A stretch of DNA of 64,000 nucleotides, from NCBI RefSeq assembly GCF_949628265.1, contig NC_088787.1:10468501-10532500 (forward strand). Reading direction: 5' to 3'. The position numbers and the translations under genes are program-made. Every line of letters begins with the position of its first letter. Positions within the stretch are counted from its first letter, which is position 1. Below the pieces are notes generated by a model. That model worked only from the letters and a program-made list of their open reading frames with translations. It made no database searches and was not told the DNA's origin. The stretch is from Cloeon dipterum (Eukaryota; Arthropoda; Insecta; Ephemeroptera; Baetidae). Shown piece after piece: positions 17,401-31,100 of this stretch.

Positions 17401-18758
17401 AAATATATTATATTTAAATTTCTCTTTTAGAATATTTATAAATTTAGTCGAATCATCACGCAGAGAATTCTCATGGAGACATGTATTCCTCTCGCTGGTG
17501 TTTTGGATATCCTAAATAATGTATTTGTTGCTCTTTTCCTCGTGATTTTTAAAACGATCAAATACCATTATTTGGTCTATCAAAGGTGGCTTTGGTTCAC
17601 TCATGGCATTTGGAAAAAGAATTGCTTGTAATATTATTTAAACCCTTCTAATAAACGAGAATAAACTCTTGTTTTACCATATTCCTAGAAAACATTTTTA
17701 AAATAACCATCTAAAACCAACAACTAGTCAATTATCACGCATCAATTTACACAAATTGTATTTTTTCCAGGGTTGTCCCCGAGAGGATGTATTTTGAAAT
17801 AAACTCAACGCTGCCTAAGTACAGAATCATCGGAGACTACGAAGTTGAGGGCAGGATTCTGCTTCTTCCCTTGATTGGAAACGGACCGAGTGATTTCACA
17901 ATGAGTGCGTATTTTTAAAAAAATGCGAAAGTAAATAGCATCTTAATTTATACGCCATTTTCACTGATGAAAAAACTCATTTTATTATTTAAATTTAGCC
18001 CAAATAATAACAAAAGTTCACAATTCAGACAAATTTTAGAGCCCTATTTATTTTAAAATCAAAATTTTTAACAAATATAAAAAATCAAAATCATTTCCTC
18101 TAAGGTTATTTACTCACACGGCACGACCTTTAGCTCTGCTTCCTCTTCTCACAAGCACACTGAGAGGCGAAAGCTGTTTCATTTCCTCCGTTTCTAGTTT
18201 AGAGCGCATCGATGATCGTTTTAAATTATATTGCACAGTGTGTCTGTGTGTACTGCTGAAAACAGTGAAAGTAGCTGCCTCTGGTTATCTGAGGCGCCTC
18301 ATCTGCTCTTACTCTAACACCCGACTGATTATATAACAACCGGCTTTTGCAGACAATATCCAGCTCAATTGGATTTTCTTCGGCAAGCCGGAAGTGCGTA
18401 ATAACAAAACCTACTGCAAGCTGACCGACTGCAAAATCCGCATGAGGATCGGCTCTGGATCCATGAGGCTGGACAATCTGTTCAACGGAGACAAGCGACT
18501 GGGTATTTTTTTGTTTTAAATCGCATTTTAACAACTGATCATAAAATATTATTTTTTTCATTGGCAGGTGATAACATGAACCGAATCATGAACGAAAACT
18601 TCTCTGAGGTGATAAGGGAAGTCTTGCCAGCGCTGGAGGACACTTTCAGCCAACTGTATTTGAAGCTGATCGCGCCTATTTTCGCGGCGACCAGGTACGA
18701 AGACATTTTCCCCGGTATTGACATGTCAAAGGTCTCAGCAGGTTCCTACGACGTCTAG
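14412..18758 (+). CDS. Secreted takeout/JHBP-domain protein
   Basis: Six exons: 14412-14508, 15247-15339, 15500-15650, 17771-17904, 18353-18502, 18568-18758, giving 271 aa. The first exon is a signal peptide (MMEVCRVFSVAIVCVCLAAV, cleavage expected near Ala24). The next carries the conserved N-terminal disulfide pair C-x8-C in DFASACKANDPELNECV, then the family segment on the DPL-x-VP-x-VVID pattern. These are marks of the haemolymph juvenile-hormone-binding/takeout family, which carry small lipophilic ligands in haemolymph or sensory tissues. The ligand cannot be read from sequence. A tandem ATGATG offers two in-frame starts. A polyadenylation signal is near 18952. It could be any of several takeout paralogues, so no symbol is given. 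Confidence 0.9.
15651..17770. other. Takeout-gene intron 3 with GC-rich island
   Basis: Mostly AT-rich, but 16700-17225 is a distinct GC-richer block containing a TATA-like CATAAAAAA (about 17008), an ATG (17079) in a short open frame that ends at a donor-like GTAAGT (about 17122), and a bZIP/CRE-like TTACGTCA at 17176-17183. The frame phase does not fit the next takeout exon, so I do not call an alternative coding exon. An internal enhancer or untranslated start is possible. Confidence 0.35.
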
Positions 18759-19991
18759 CTTAAAGCTGGCCTCCTCTCCTTTCTATTGCAGTACAAATTC
18801 GACCTTTTAATAAGTGCGCAAAGTTTATTTGTATCCATGCTAAAGATTGATGTATTATTAGAATTAAGAGAAACTATTTGTATTAGAACGTTTTATATCT
18901 CAAACGTTGCCAACACTCACTACTTCCTAATTTTCAATTTTATATTTGTAAAATAAATAAATTGAAATTTAATTACTGGTTTTTGTTGTTTCCTTTTCCT
19001 TCACAAAATGCTAAATAATTGGGTATTGAAATTTAGAATCGGGTTGTTATGCAACCGGCTGCTCACAAGTGTTAAGCGGGCCTGTATAAAAATATAAATT
19101 TCTGAGTTATTTTGTTATGGAATTTGAAACAAAAGAGAAAAATCCAGGAATTCATTTTAGACCGTGTTTTCAGCCATAATTTTGAGGACCTGGTTAAAAA
19201 TAAATCAAATAAAAAGTTTCAATCGAGAAACAAAAATTCTAGTTAAGAATTAGCGCAAATGGTGCAAAGGATATTTTTAATTAAGTAAAGACAAAAAATT
19301 ATTTTTTAATCCATCTTTTGTGTGCATATAGAGACTAAGTCTTTAGGCCCATAATAAGTTTGATTTTATTTTTGGTTTTTCTAGATCATTGACTTGATGT
19401 CCAATTTAGCAAATTAAAAATTCATAAATATCTTTGAAGTTTTGAATCCACAATATTCCAATCTCACCTGAACTGTTCTGAATAATGTTTTTTTTTTACA
19501 ATAAAAATCAAGTTTTAATATGTATATCAGAAATTTTAGACTACGCTTTATTAAAAAATATTGGCACAATAAATAAACAAGTAGTATTAGTGACAACTTA
19601 GAGAATTAATAACGTATAATCGGAAAAATATACAACAATTCACATCACGGAATCTACGAGAGCACCTATTAAAATAGCAGATTGTGTGAAATAGCTAAGA
19701 CAGTAAAGTTCACATTGTATAAAGTTTCATAAAAGTCACCCGTTACACCACGAGTTTGTAAATCCATGTACATAAAAATATTTGCAACACTCTTACATGA
19801 AATTAAGATTACGTATAAGCAAGTGTTAGTCGGATGGACTCTCTAAAGATAAGTTCATTGAGCACTGGGTTATAATATCAGCGATTGGACCCGAAAGATT
19901 CGAGTTTGCAGATCATAGAGTTCAGAATAATAAGCTACAGTGTGATGTCTGGTCCGAGGTAGTTGGTTCACGAGGGGATTTGAGACGGCGT
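18759..19991. other. Intergenic between convergent takeout and ABTB2
   Basis: The two genes end toward each other. The takeout polyadenylation signal is near 18952. The minus-strand 3' UTR of ABTB2 must lie in the right part. No other gene signal is seen. Confidence 0.5.
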
Positions 19992-22178
19992 CTACTTCAC
20001 CATCTTGGTAATGCGTCCGCTGCGGCCCCTGATTCGGGCCTGCAGGGTCAGCAGCAGGCCGGAGAGCACGTCGTGGTTGTGCAGCTTCTTGCCGAAGAGC
20101 AGTCGCTTCACCGAGTCGTCGTAGGTCAGCAGGGCCACCATGTTCTGCAGGAGGAAGCCCTGGCAGTACTCCAAAAGTTGCCCAGCACCGTAGACCTTTT
20201 GAGAAGAAAAAAATTAATATTTTATCAATTAAAAAATAAAAAAACGATATTGGAGGAAAAATAATCGTAGTTTCAGTGAATATCATAGCGAATGGCTAAT
20301 GCATTTAAAGACCGTCTTTGACGAAGTTTCTGAGCACACCAATCGATTCTTGAGGGTCGAATTAGGTGAAGTGGATGTTTTCCCGACCAAAACGTCCAGC
20401 GCGACGTGTGTAGCACAAGTAGAACTTTTTTACCGCCAAAACGATATGAATCTATATGCGAGAAATGCGCGTGCGTCAGAGTTGGTTTGAGCACTTGCAG
20501 AGAGACCGCCTGTACGAATGACTTTGTCAGATATAGCCAGCTGTGACGCATGCGCAGTTCTCGCACATAGGTTCATATTATTTTGGCGGGAAAAAGTTAT
20601 ACTTGTGCTATGCACGTTGCGCTCGACTTTTTGATCGGAAAAATATCCACTTTACCTAATTCGACCCTCAAGAATCGATTGGTTTGCTCAGAAACTTCGT
20701 CAAACACGGTCTATAAGTCTTGGTCAAACTAAAACAAAATCAAAATGCATAAAATTTGTTGATTTAAATTGTAGTGTCTTAGTCAGAAAATTTTAAATTT
20801 TGATTTTTTGTCTAAAGGTTAATGAAACATTTTATGTAGCCCATTTTTATTTATTAGTTTATTGAACAGAGCTTCTCGTCTGAATCAATTTATAATTCAA
20901 ATTACAAAAAAAAAGAAAATAGGTTAAATTTTCCCGAAAATCTGGAATCAAATTTACCTGAATGGTACTAATTAAAAAATATACGGAATAATATAACATT
21001 TTCTTATTATATATAATTTAAAAAATAGAGCATAATTTCGGATCTTTTATTATATAAATTAATAAAAAAATAGAAGAACTGACCTTAGCGTGAATGTACA
21101 TGGAAACAATGTTGTCCAAGTCGACCAACGAAGCACACTGAGCCTCACAGAAGCGCAGAAGTCCATCAAGTTGGAAGAAATTTGCAGCAGCCATGAGTTC
21201 CAGGACGTCAGTCTGGTCAACTTCCAGAGAGTCGACGCCTCCATTGTACAAATACTGCATCACCATCTGAGAAAAATTCAATTGAAATTAATTTTTATTA
21301 TCAGTGAGTCAAATTTCTTGATCGAAAAGTCAGAATTTAAATAATTCAATTAAATGGTTTTTCTACCTGGAAAATGTTGTATCTGATGTCATTGATCTGC
21401 ACAACCGGAGGGCTTCCTTCGCAGAACTTGGAGCTGAGCATCGACTTGAACCTGGGACTGGCGGTGACCAGCACGATTTTGTGCGCGTAGAACAGCCGAC
21501 CCTCGACGCGAAACCTGACGTCGCTCAGCTCCTCGTTGTTGACGAACTGAGGGTCGATCCTGGCGCCGCCGGGTGACATCATCGCCTGGTCGCGGATTTC
21601 TTTCACGTTCTCCCAGCCGTAGCAAGTGGAAAAAATATCTGCTAGCAGCAAGGTTGTGCCCTCCTTCTGAAACAAGATCGGTTAATACATTTATTTACTT
21701 TTCTTTCCTGCGTAATTCACATTTTTTTTCAAATAAAACTCTCGTTGTGTTTAATTTGTAACTTTTTAGGAGCAATTGTCACCTTGCTATATCGGAAAAT
21801 GTTGAAAAGTAGTGGCAAGCACTCGTCGACGAACTGCTCCGAGTAGTCGTCAGGCCACACTTGCAGAAAATCCTGCAGGAGTTGATCGATGACACTCTCG
21901 AGACGCAGCTCGTGAGCGCCGCTGAGCGCCAGCATCCAGCAGTGCAGGGTCCAGGGCACGCCGATGTGGCGAAGGTCCAGGGTCAACTCTGCGAAACGGC
22001 CTTTGTCACTATCTGTGCACCGAGTAATTAATCATGCTGTTTGTACCGAGGTGATTGTTTTCGGCGCTGTGGTACATGGCCTCCTGCAGCGCCTTTATCT
22101 GCGTTTTGCTGAACTTGAGATTGGTTTCCTCGTGAAGGAGGGCAGCGTTGCTGTTCCTACGCTCTGACGTAGCAGCAC
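19992..22178 (-). CDS. ABTB2: ABTB2 linker, BTB/POZ and C-terminal exons
   Basis: Exons 22178-22047, 21988-21783, 21666-21367, 21266-21084, 20195-19992. They encode the linker KTQIKALQEAMYHSAENNHL then LRHIGVPWTLHCWM, the BTB fold (ELSDVRFRVEGRLFYAHKIV and LVTASPRFKSML, then VMQYLYNGGVDSLEV), and a helical C-terminus ending RSGRITKMVK. BTB domains dimerise and in BPOZ-2 recruit cullin-3. The terminal intron 20196-21083 hosts a foldback element. Confidence 0.9.
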
Positions 22179-25100
22179 CTGTGGATTAAGATGATAAAAA
22201 ATTTAGTAATTGTCAATAAGATGGATTGGCGTCACAAGTCTAATTATTTACGCATGAAAATTCCAAAGTCTTGAAAATTGAGATAAACAAAAGTTAAAAA
22301 AGAGCTTGTTCTTGACCAGTTTCTCTCTTTCTAATCTTATCTTTATCGTGAAAAATTTGGGTATATATTGTGTTCTCATTTCACCGCATCTTAGAATTGA
22401 TTTTTTCAGTCGCAAACACAAACATGCTCTTCAAAATTGTTGTCATTGCAGTTCTCTGCGGATTGGTGTCTGCTAAAGGTAATATATTGATTTTATTTTT
22501 AAATTTTATATTGAGATTGAAACATTTCAGAGACGAAAATCGAGCTGACGGGAAATTACTACTTTGGGACAACAACTGTAATGACCATTTCACCTTGAAT
22601 TTAAATTTTAATTTAAAATTATCGCAAATTTCCAGAAAGCATTTTACGATGCAAGAATTTTCTGCAACGACAACGGTCTGAATCTAGTTTCCATCGAAAC
22701 CGCCGAAGAGGCAGCACTGATTCAGTCCCTGGCACCTGGTACGGGTTGGAATTAAATGCAAACAATTAATTTTTTTAAATAAAAAATCAATGATAATAAT
22801 TTCAGAGGGTGGATTTTACTGGACGTCCGGCACTGACGTGAACCAAGAGCACGGAAGCTTTTTCTGGGCCTCCGGATTGCCGATTTCACTCAGCGACGGA
22901 CTGTGGGCCGCCAACGAGCCGAATGACTACCTGACCGCCCCGACCGAGGTTTCTGTCGCGTTCGACTTGGACAGCGGCACTATCGGAGACTACGTCTTCT
23001 GGGACTACTACAAATTCATTTGCGAGTTGCCCTAATTGTTTGCGGGATGGAATAAATTAAATGAGATATTGTTGTCACTAACCTGTTTCTCCTTCGGCTA
23101 AGATTTCCTCAAGCGAAAGCACTTCTTTTGGGGCAGCCACGGGGTGGTGGGCCAGCAAGTGGTGCATCGTTGCTCTTTGGCCGTGAGCAGCGGCAACCGA
23201 AATAGCGCTGAAATTTAATTTATTTCTAAATTATGAAAAATTGCTAAAATACAGTGTCACAATGTGTATACAAAGGGTTGCATCAAAAGCTTCTTTATCA
23301 ACTGTTGTCATACAAGTGTTAATTTTTAGATTAAAATTACCTTTAGTTATCACTTTTTCGATAAGATTAAAATAATGCAAGAAGTTTCATCTAAAATTTA
23401 TTTTAAATACGTTTGCTTCAAACTCTTAAATATTCACATTAACAACATTAATTAATAATTTAAACGTTTTCAACACATACAAACCTGAACATATTTGAGT
23501 TTGAAAGCAAAATTGTTTATTTTTAATGAAGAAACTTCGGAATAGTTTGTTGGTCCGAGTTTAAAATATATATAAATTGAAATTTTTAGGGTCATAAAAA
23601 TAACTATAATTTTAAGTGCGGTTGATAGCAGCCAACTAAAACTTGTTTTTCTAACTGTGATCGCTTGTCGCCCACGTAAATCAATTTATTTAGTTTAATG
23701 TTTTACATCATGTAAAAATTTTTTTCTTTCAAAACTTTTAGAACATACAGAAAAAATAAATCATCACGGTGCTTAAAATGACAAAGATATAACACAAAAA
23801 TATTTTTCTTTAAAAATATGTTTATGTTATTTAATTAAAGTTTAAAGCGATTTCATGAATTGTACAAGTTTTGTAAAAAAAAATTAGTAAAATTTATATT
23901 TAAAGCAATATCTTATTATTTTCAATAGAAGCTTATAGAGACCTTACTGCTCCTGTCACGAGTAAAGATAATTCAATCTCATTATTTAGGTATTGAAGAT
24001 TTTCATAACCTTTTTTAAAAACATTTTGTTCCGAAAATCAGCTCTAAAGGAAATGTTCAAAAAACAATAGATTGTCAGAAATAGACATATTTTTTAATTA
24101 ATTTTACTTAAAAAATTTGCTGCAATTTGTCAAAAATGTTTGAGGTTGATTTTGACAAGGACATAATATGCATCAAATTTCATAGTTTGAACGAATTATC
24201 GCTTCATGGAATTCACCAGAAAAACAATTAAAATTCTGCACAGTATTTTCTTGTGGGAAAAGTGTATGTTTTTTAACCAATAAGTTAAAACCGCTGGAAA
24301 CAAGCCTAAAAATTCCAACATTTCGGCTAGAATAAAGAACTAACCTATAGCATCCCCTCTGCGCTGCGCCGGAGTAGCAGAGCGAGTCCTTGAGTAGGGT
24401 GGAGAGGAAGGGGTTGGCGCCGTGCGACAGCAGCAGCGTGACCATGTCCTGGCTGCCGCCGGCGACGGCCACCTGCAGCGGCGTCTCGGTGCTCCTGTCC
24501 TCGGAGAGGCGGGCGCCGCCCTCGACATTGGCGCCGCGCTCGAGCAGCAGCCGCGCCACCCCCGTGTGGCCCTGCAGGGCCGCGTAGGTCAGCGAGGTCC
24601 AGTGCTGCGTCTCGTCCGAGGCGCCGCCTTGCCGCGAGCCCGGCGACTCCGTGTCCACGTCGGCGCCAGAGTCCAGCAGCAGACGCACCGACGCCTCGTC
24701 GCCGTGCACGCACGCCGCCATCAGCGGAGTCAGTCCGTGCTCGTTCACCGTGTTTATCTATGGAGGCAGGGAAAACGCGATTTGTTATATTTTTTAGGAT
24801 AGGAAATAGTCAAAAAATTAAAAATAGGGAAAAAATGAATCGAGGTAAATTAAAAAGTGGAACGATACAAGGTGACAAATGAAAATTATTTAAAGAGGAT
24901 TGATACTGAGAAAGCCTGGAAAATGCTTGTTGCCAATGCATAAACTCGTCCCTTAGGAATCAGCTAAAGCCAAAATTGACCTAAGAAGCGCTGTAATTTT
25001 TTGAGAAAATTGGCTGTAAAATTATCGTACTTTTCAAATGGTAATGGCTGTCTCCTTACTTGAAATCCGATTTTATTTCAAAATCAAGAGTTTCCCCAGT

Positions 25101-28100
25101 AAGTGGCATACACAATTGGACAGATCGCGACGAGAGGAATCGAAATATGCAAAGAAAATATGTTCAAGCACTGTAAATTTTTGAGAAAATTGGCAAAATT
25201 TGAATTTTTATTGAAGGAAGGTCCTTTTTTATGATTGCAAATTGTTGAACAAATTGTTTATGGCATCCAACAATTCAAATAATTTTCAATTGTTGCCCAG
25301 TATCATTCCACTTTAAATTGTTAGATGTAATAAGGATTTGATCGATAAACAATTTGCTCTACAATTTGCAACAGTAAAAAAGGGCCGAGATACAGTAAAA
25401 ATTCAAATTTTTCCAATTTTATCCAAAATTTACAGGTCTTGACCATATTTTTTTGGCATATTTTGATTCCTTTCGTCGAGATCTGTCCAACAGCGTATGA
25501 ATTCTTTTAGGGAAACTCTTTGTTGTGAAATAAAATAGGATTTCAAATAAGGAGACAGTTATTACAATTTGAAAAGCATGCTAACTTTTCTCAAAAAATT
25601 TCTAAGGTCAATTTTATCTTCAATTGAATCCTAAGGGATGATTTTTTCATGCATCGGCAACAATGATTTTCCAGGCTTTTGCAGTATAACCCTCTTTAAA
25701 TTTTATAAAGTCAATTTTTCAGTAGGCAAACAACAAGGAATGGAAGGCTAAAATATACACAAAATCTTAAAAGAAAATATCTGAGTACAACTGAAAACCG
25801 AAAAAGCAACGAATTTTTATTCTTCCGTTCCTTGCTGTTTGTTTAATAGCCATTATAAAACCGATTTTATAACATTTTTTTTTAATATTCTGTGCGTCTG
25901 ATTCACTCACGATGACAAATAATATGAGCTGATGTAAACTTAATTTTCTTTAAATTAAATTTTTCATTTTTAAAACCAAACTATGGTTGTAAATGTAATT
26001 TTTGCATTTTGCATTGAGAGTTGTGAACAGTACTTTGATAAACAAAATGAACGGTGTGGAAAATTGGAAAATGACGAAAATCTACTTGTTGAACGACTAG
26101 TGCGTTCAAGAAAATTTAAATATTTTTCAAGGAATAAAATAAATTTTGATGAATATGACATGTTTTCCAATATTTTTAGACAGGAAAAAATATCCTCAGC
26201 AATCAATAAAAAATATTAAATTTTATCAATAATATTTTTTGCACGACAGAAATTGATTTATATATAAAAAAAAAAGAAAATTAACCATACTTTTCAATGC
26301 AGAATTAGATTTTGATGACGTGATTCAGCGGGATAAATGAATACATCTGATTGTGCAGAAATGCGAAGAAAAGGCTTGGCAGAGAAGCTGTCACTCTGAG
26401 CTACAAAATGTGCTGTGTCTGAATTGGACGCACGCTGGGCCCGGCAGCAGATGATGGAAAATAAATCTCCCGAACTCATCAGCAGTCAAAACTGTGTATA
26501 CGAAATATCACTGTGCGCGCGGCAAGAAAGCTCATCAGCTTTTGAAATGAGATAAAATCTCGTCGACGGCCGCGCAGCCCGATACCGCGAGAGGGGTCAT
26601 CAATCTCCGTAATTGACGTTTTTTCTTCTTACTCGAAAAATTTGGCCGAAAAATGCAGCAGGATCCACGGAAAAAAGCAGAGGGCGTGAATTTTTAAGTG
26701 TGTTAAAAGGTTACTCACCTTCGTGCAGGGCAGCAGTTGGAGGGCGTGTTGCACGAGGTCAGTTCTGCCGCAGCTCAGCATCTTGAACGCCAGGTCGGTC
26801 TTGAACTTGCGCACGCACGCACCTTCGTCGCCGACCGGCCGTTTCGGGCACAGCACCTCGTCTTGACTGAAATCACGTTGCGAAATTTTGAATTCCAATG
26901 CAGATGTTTTTTTTTCATTTAACCAATTCATTTTCTCAAGCAAAATATCCTGTAATAAAATATATTATGAAATTTTGTAGCTCATAAATATGGACAAGTG
27001 GTGGGAGCGCAATTTCTTAAAAAATATTTCGATTATTTCAAGCCTTTTATGAGTTAGCCAATTGTTCCATTGCTTCCATTACAAGTAATTGTACAAGAAT
27101 TCAGGAATTGAAGCAGCCTTCGTCTTTTGATATTCATACCATGTTATATCCCAATTATTATTGAGACAATAACATGGTATATAATTATTCCGATTATTCA
27201 TTTAGCAGACAGAAAATAATAAAGTAAAACTGAACCTCAGTCTCCTCAAAAGGATGGTTAGAAGATCATTATTATGAAATTAGTACATATTGACAACTCA
27301 TGAACTTAATAAAAAATATTTTAAACTCATTTTAAAAATTAAACTGCAATAAATACAATTAATGTAATAAAAGTTAAATTAATTCAAATTGTATTTATTA
27401 TTATTAAAATTACAAAAATATATTAATTTAGTAACAAATTAAATAAATATAAATTATTATATATTTAAATTTAAATTAAACTATGACCTTAAATAATTTA
27501 TTACAAATATTTTTTTATTAAAAAATAAATGTTTTGTAACATGCGTTAAAAATTTAAATTTTCAAACGCTTTATGAACAACGTTTGAGACGGTCAGAAAC
27601 TGTGTCCGGTTTTCCTGAATCTGAATTTTCGTATTGCAGCTCAGTCAGAGCGACTAGAAAATATCCCTGTAAATAATTATTTTTGCAATATTTGCCCTCT
27701 TTTGCTTTTTATTTTAATTATAATTTAATATGTATTGATACAGCAAGAAGAAACAAGTGTATTATATTTTTAAATGAAAATTCTCATCAATATAAAGGTT
27801 TTAAAATGGGGCAAAAATTCACCTTATTTTAAATGTCACTAACACTAATCATTTCAATTTAACAACAAAGAGGGACTAAAAATTATTAGCTTTGAACTCT
27901 TCTAAATTGCAATTAAAACGTAAATTCTCAGGATTATTTTTTGTTTGTTTATAATTTTAAATCTACTGGCAACAACTCATCCTTCAAAACAATGAAATAA
28001 TTTTTGGAATTCGTAGTTTAGTGAAGCGAAGAGCCTCTCCCAAAAGGAAAATAATAAGACCGTTATTATACGGCGAGAGAACGAGAAACAAAAGAAATTA

Positions 28101-31100
28101 ATAACAAATGGAAATTACTTGTGCTCCTACCGGAATTTAGGTTATAATGGCGAGCCCGCAGCCAGTTGGATGGTGTGCTGGACCACGAAAAAAATTAACT
28201 CTCTCGCGCCACACACTATATGTATATGCGTGTGCGTCTTTTGGACTGAATAATTGACGCCTGGGGACTCTTCCTCGGCCACAGCAAAGCGGCGCTCGGG
28301 ACAAAAAACGCGGTGGAATGCGCGACACGGTAGCACAGCAAGGGCATAGCAAGGAGATTTACAGCCGAATTCATTTGAAACACGTTTCCTTGTTCGAAAA
28401 TTTGTCACGAAACCACGGGGTGCCCTAATTTCTTCAATCGGATAGGAGAAACAGGAAAACTGTTGAAGAATTATCCTATTGATTCATTGATTGGGGTCAT
28501 AAAGGTCAATTTTAATGACATTCGTATTTTTGGCATTCCTAGAATTTTTGTGAGCTTTTCTTTGAATGGCGTGACATTTATATTTTTATAATATTTATTA
28601 TTTATATCAGTTTTATAAAAAAAAACTGCCTATAGGACATTTATTTTAAAACACTAATGGGGCATGAGCCAAAATTACAATGTGAATCCTACAAATTTCC
28701 TTTTTTACGTTTTCAAGTAATTTGCTGTTTTGTTTTTATGCATAAATGCACAAACTTTTATGCTTCTCCTTTACCTGGCTCTAAGTATCAATAAAATCAA
28801 TCATGTATTTCAAACGCTCTTTTCACTTGACACCAAAATGTAGGGAATATTGGTGGCTCCAACGCCAGCAAATTTATTTTAAAAACGACTGCATCGGTTG
28901 CCGCGGATCTATATTGCATTTTGATCTCGGATCACAACGCTGGAAAATTAACTATATCAGAGATAAAAAACCAATTCAAATATGAGCTACTTTTAATTAC
29001 GGCTTTAGGCAAAATATTGAGAAGTTCCAGTTGGAAATCAGTATCAGTACCAAGCCATTTAAGGAAAATGCGGCCAAATTAAATAGTTTCTGTGTATAAA
29101 TGGATCAAATAATTTAAAATTGAATTAAATGTGTTATTTTCAAAGACAAATATTAAATCTTAGATTATTAAGGAGTAGTTATGTGAATAAATAAGATGCC
29201 AAATTACTGGTAGAATTTAATTAAAAACTCTTAAATCAACGAGGAAGAAGTTTAGCTATTTAATTTCCCGCTAAGAATTTTTTTCGCAGTTACTCTCAAA
29301 TTTTTGAAGCTTTCTGCAAAGGTGGACCATTATTACCATCCAGCCTTAAGATTTCGAGTCCCTGAACCGGTACAACCTTCTTTTCTGGACTAAAATTCAC
29401 TCGTCTAATTATTTTTTTTTTTGAAATAAAATAGCATTAAAAATGTAAAATCCGATATTTTGACCAATTTGGCTACTTTATAAAGCATGAAAATTTGGCA
29501 AGAAAACTGATCTGGAATTCAAAAAATCCTTTTCAAATGGAGAAGGTAGCAAGAATACGTTTTTATAAAAAAAACGTTCCATCCCTTTCGATTTTTCATT
29601 TTTTTTTTTAATTATTCCTTTGCTTAACTAAATAGACCAAGCAGATTAGAAAACAAAATTTTGTTTGTGACTCACCCAACGAGTCTGACGGGGCAGTCGA
29701 CGCCCGGCAGGAGCAGTCTTGCGGCCTGCAGCACGTCGTCCCTGTCGATGGCGGGCGCCCTGCGGTGCTCGGCGTGGGCGGCGGCGGCCCTGGCCCACTC
29801 GGTGAGCGGGGGCAGCACGGCGTACGGCCTCTCGTAGACGAGCTCCTGCACGGGGCCGATGCCGTCGGCGTGTTCGGCGTGCTCGAGCTGCGAGCAGCGC
29901 ATGAAGTAGAAGAGGGCGTGCAGCGCCGACGCGGCCCAGTGGGGCGGCGCGCGGCCCTGCGTGCGCGTCACGTGCTGCGACACGCGGGCCAGCAGCTCGG
30001 ACAGTTCGGCCGCGGAGCCGACGCAGGTCGTCAGGAGGCACTGCTCCAGGGTCTTGCCTCCGGGACCGGAACCTAGCCCTGGTGTCACCGACTGCAGGCT
30101 GCAGGATGAGGCGGCCTCGTCCGTCGAGCTCAGGCTCACAGCGCTCGGCCAGCGTGGCATCGACAGTGCACCTGGGGAGAAAAGTTTAATCAATCAGACT
30201 CTATTAAAATTTAAAATACAGAAGCGATGTTTTTATCCAAATAAGTATCTCTCCTAATAAATGTAGTTGTTTTATAATGTTTATTTTATGAATTGTTTTT
30301 CGATTGATCTCTTTGCATTTAATGACCATTCAGCCAAAGGCACTATAGATTGATTGATTGATAGATGATTGGGAAAATAGGAAATAACTTATTTAATTAA
30401 AAAATAATCTTTACCTGTTGCTGTTCTTCCGGCGTTCAAATGGGCGTAGGGTTGCAACAAGCCCCACAAGTCGCCGTTGGTGGCGATTGCGTGCTCGAAA
30501 ATCGGCGCGGTGAGGAGGGCATTGTCGTCCGGGAGACACTGAAGGACTACTTCCTCCAACAGGTTCTCCAATCCAGCCGCCAAATAAACCGCAGCGTATC
30601 TGCGGCAGCAAGGCAATAATAATGTAAATGTAAATGCAAATTGCGTAAATGCGGTGGGAAAGAAATTGCACATTGCAGCTATTAAAATTCCCTTTGTTTT
30701 AAAACTTTATCACATCTAATTAATCTTGATTGCGCAGGAATTTCCTCCTAATCAAACATGTGTTTCATTACTTTAAGTTACTTCTGGAATTTTGATAGAA
30801 AAATGTAAAATTTAAGGTTGAAAATAAATAGAGTGACGTGGTGAAATAAAACTTATATTTTTGAATTGCAAAAAGAACAATTTTAGTTTATTTAATATTT
30901 AAATTTTACTATTAGAAAAGATATAACCAAACATAAGTCTATTTTTAATTAACTTCTAATTTTCACCTTACCACGTTAAGATAGAGAAAATCAAGATTTA
31001 TAATAATAAAATAAATAATTTAGACTAAAAATTAATAGCAAAATTCTAATCAAGTAATTTTTCATTAAATAAAATATCTGTTGGGGATAAAAAATGTCTG

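Noticed and set aside
24345..24802. Several overlapping open frames on both strands
   Set aside because: They are shadows of the GC-rich ankyrin exon 24757-24345.
29646..30041. Arg/Ala-rich minus-strand frame
   Set aside because: It is an out-of-frame shadow of the conserved ABTB2 exon 30171-29676.
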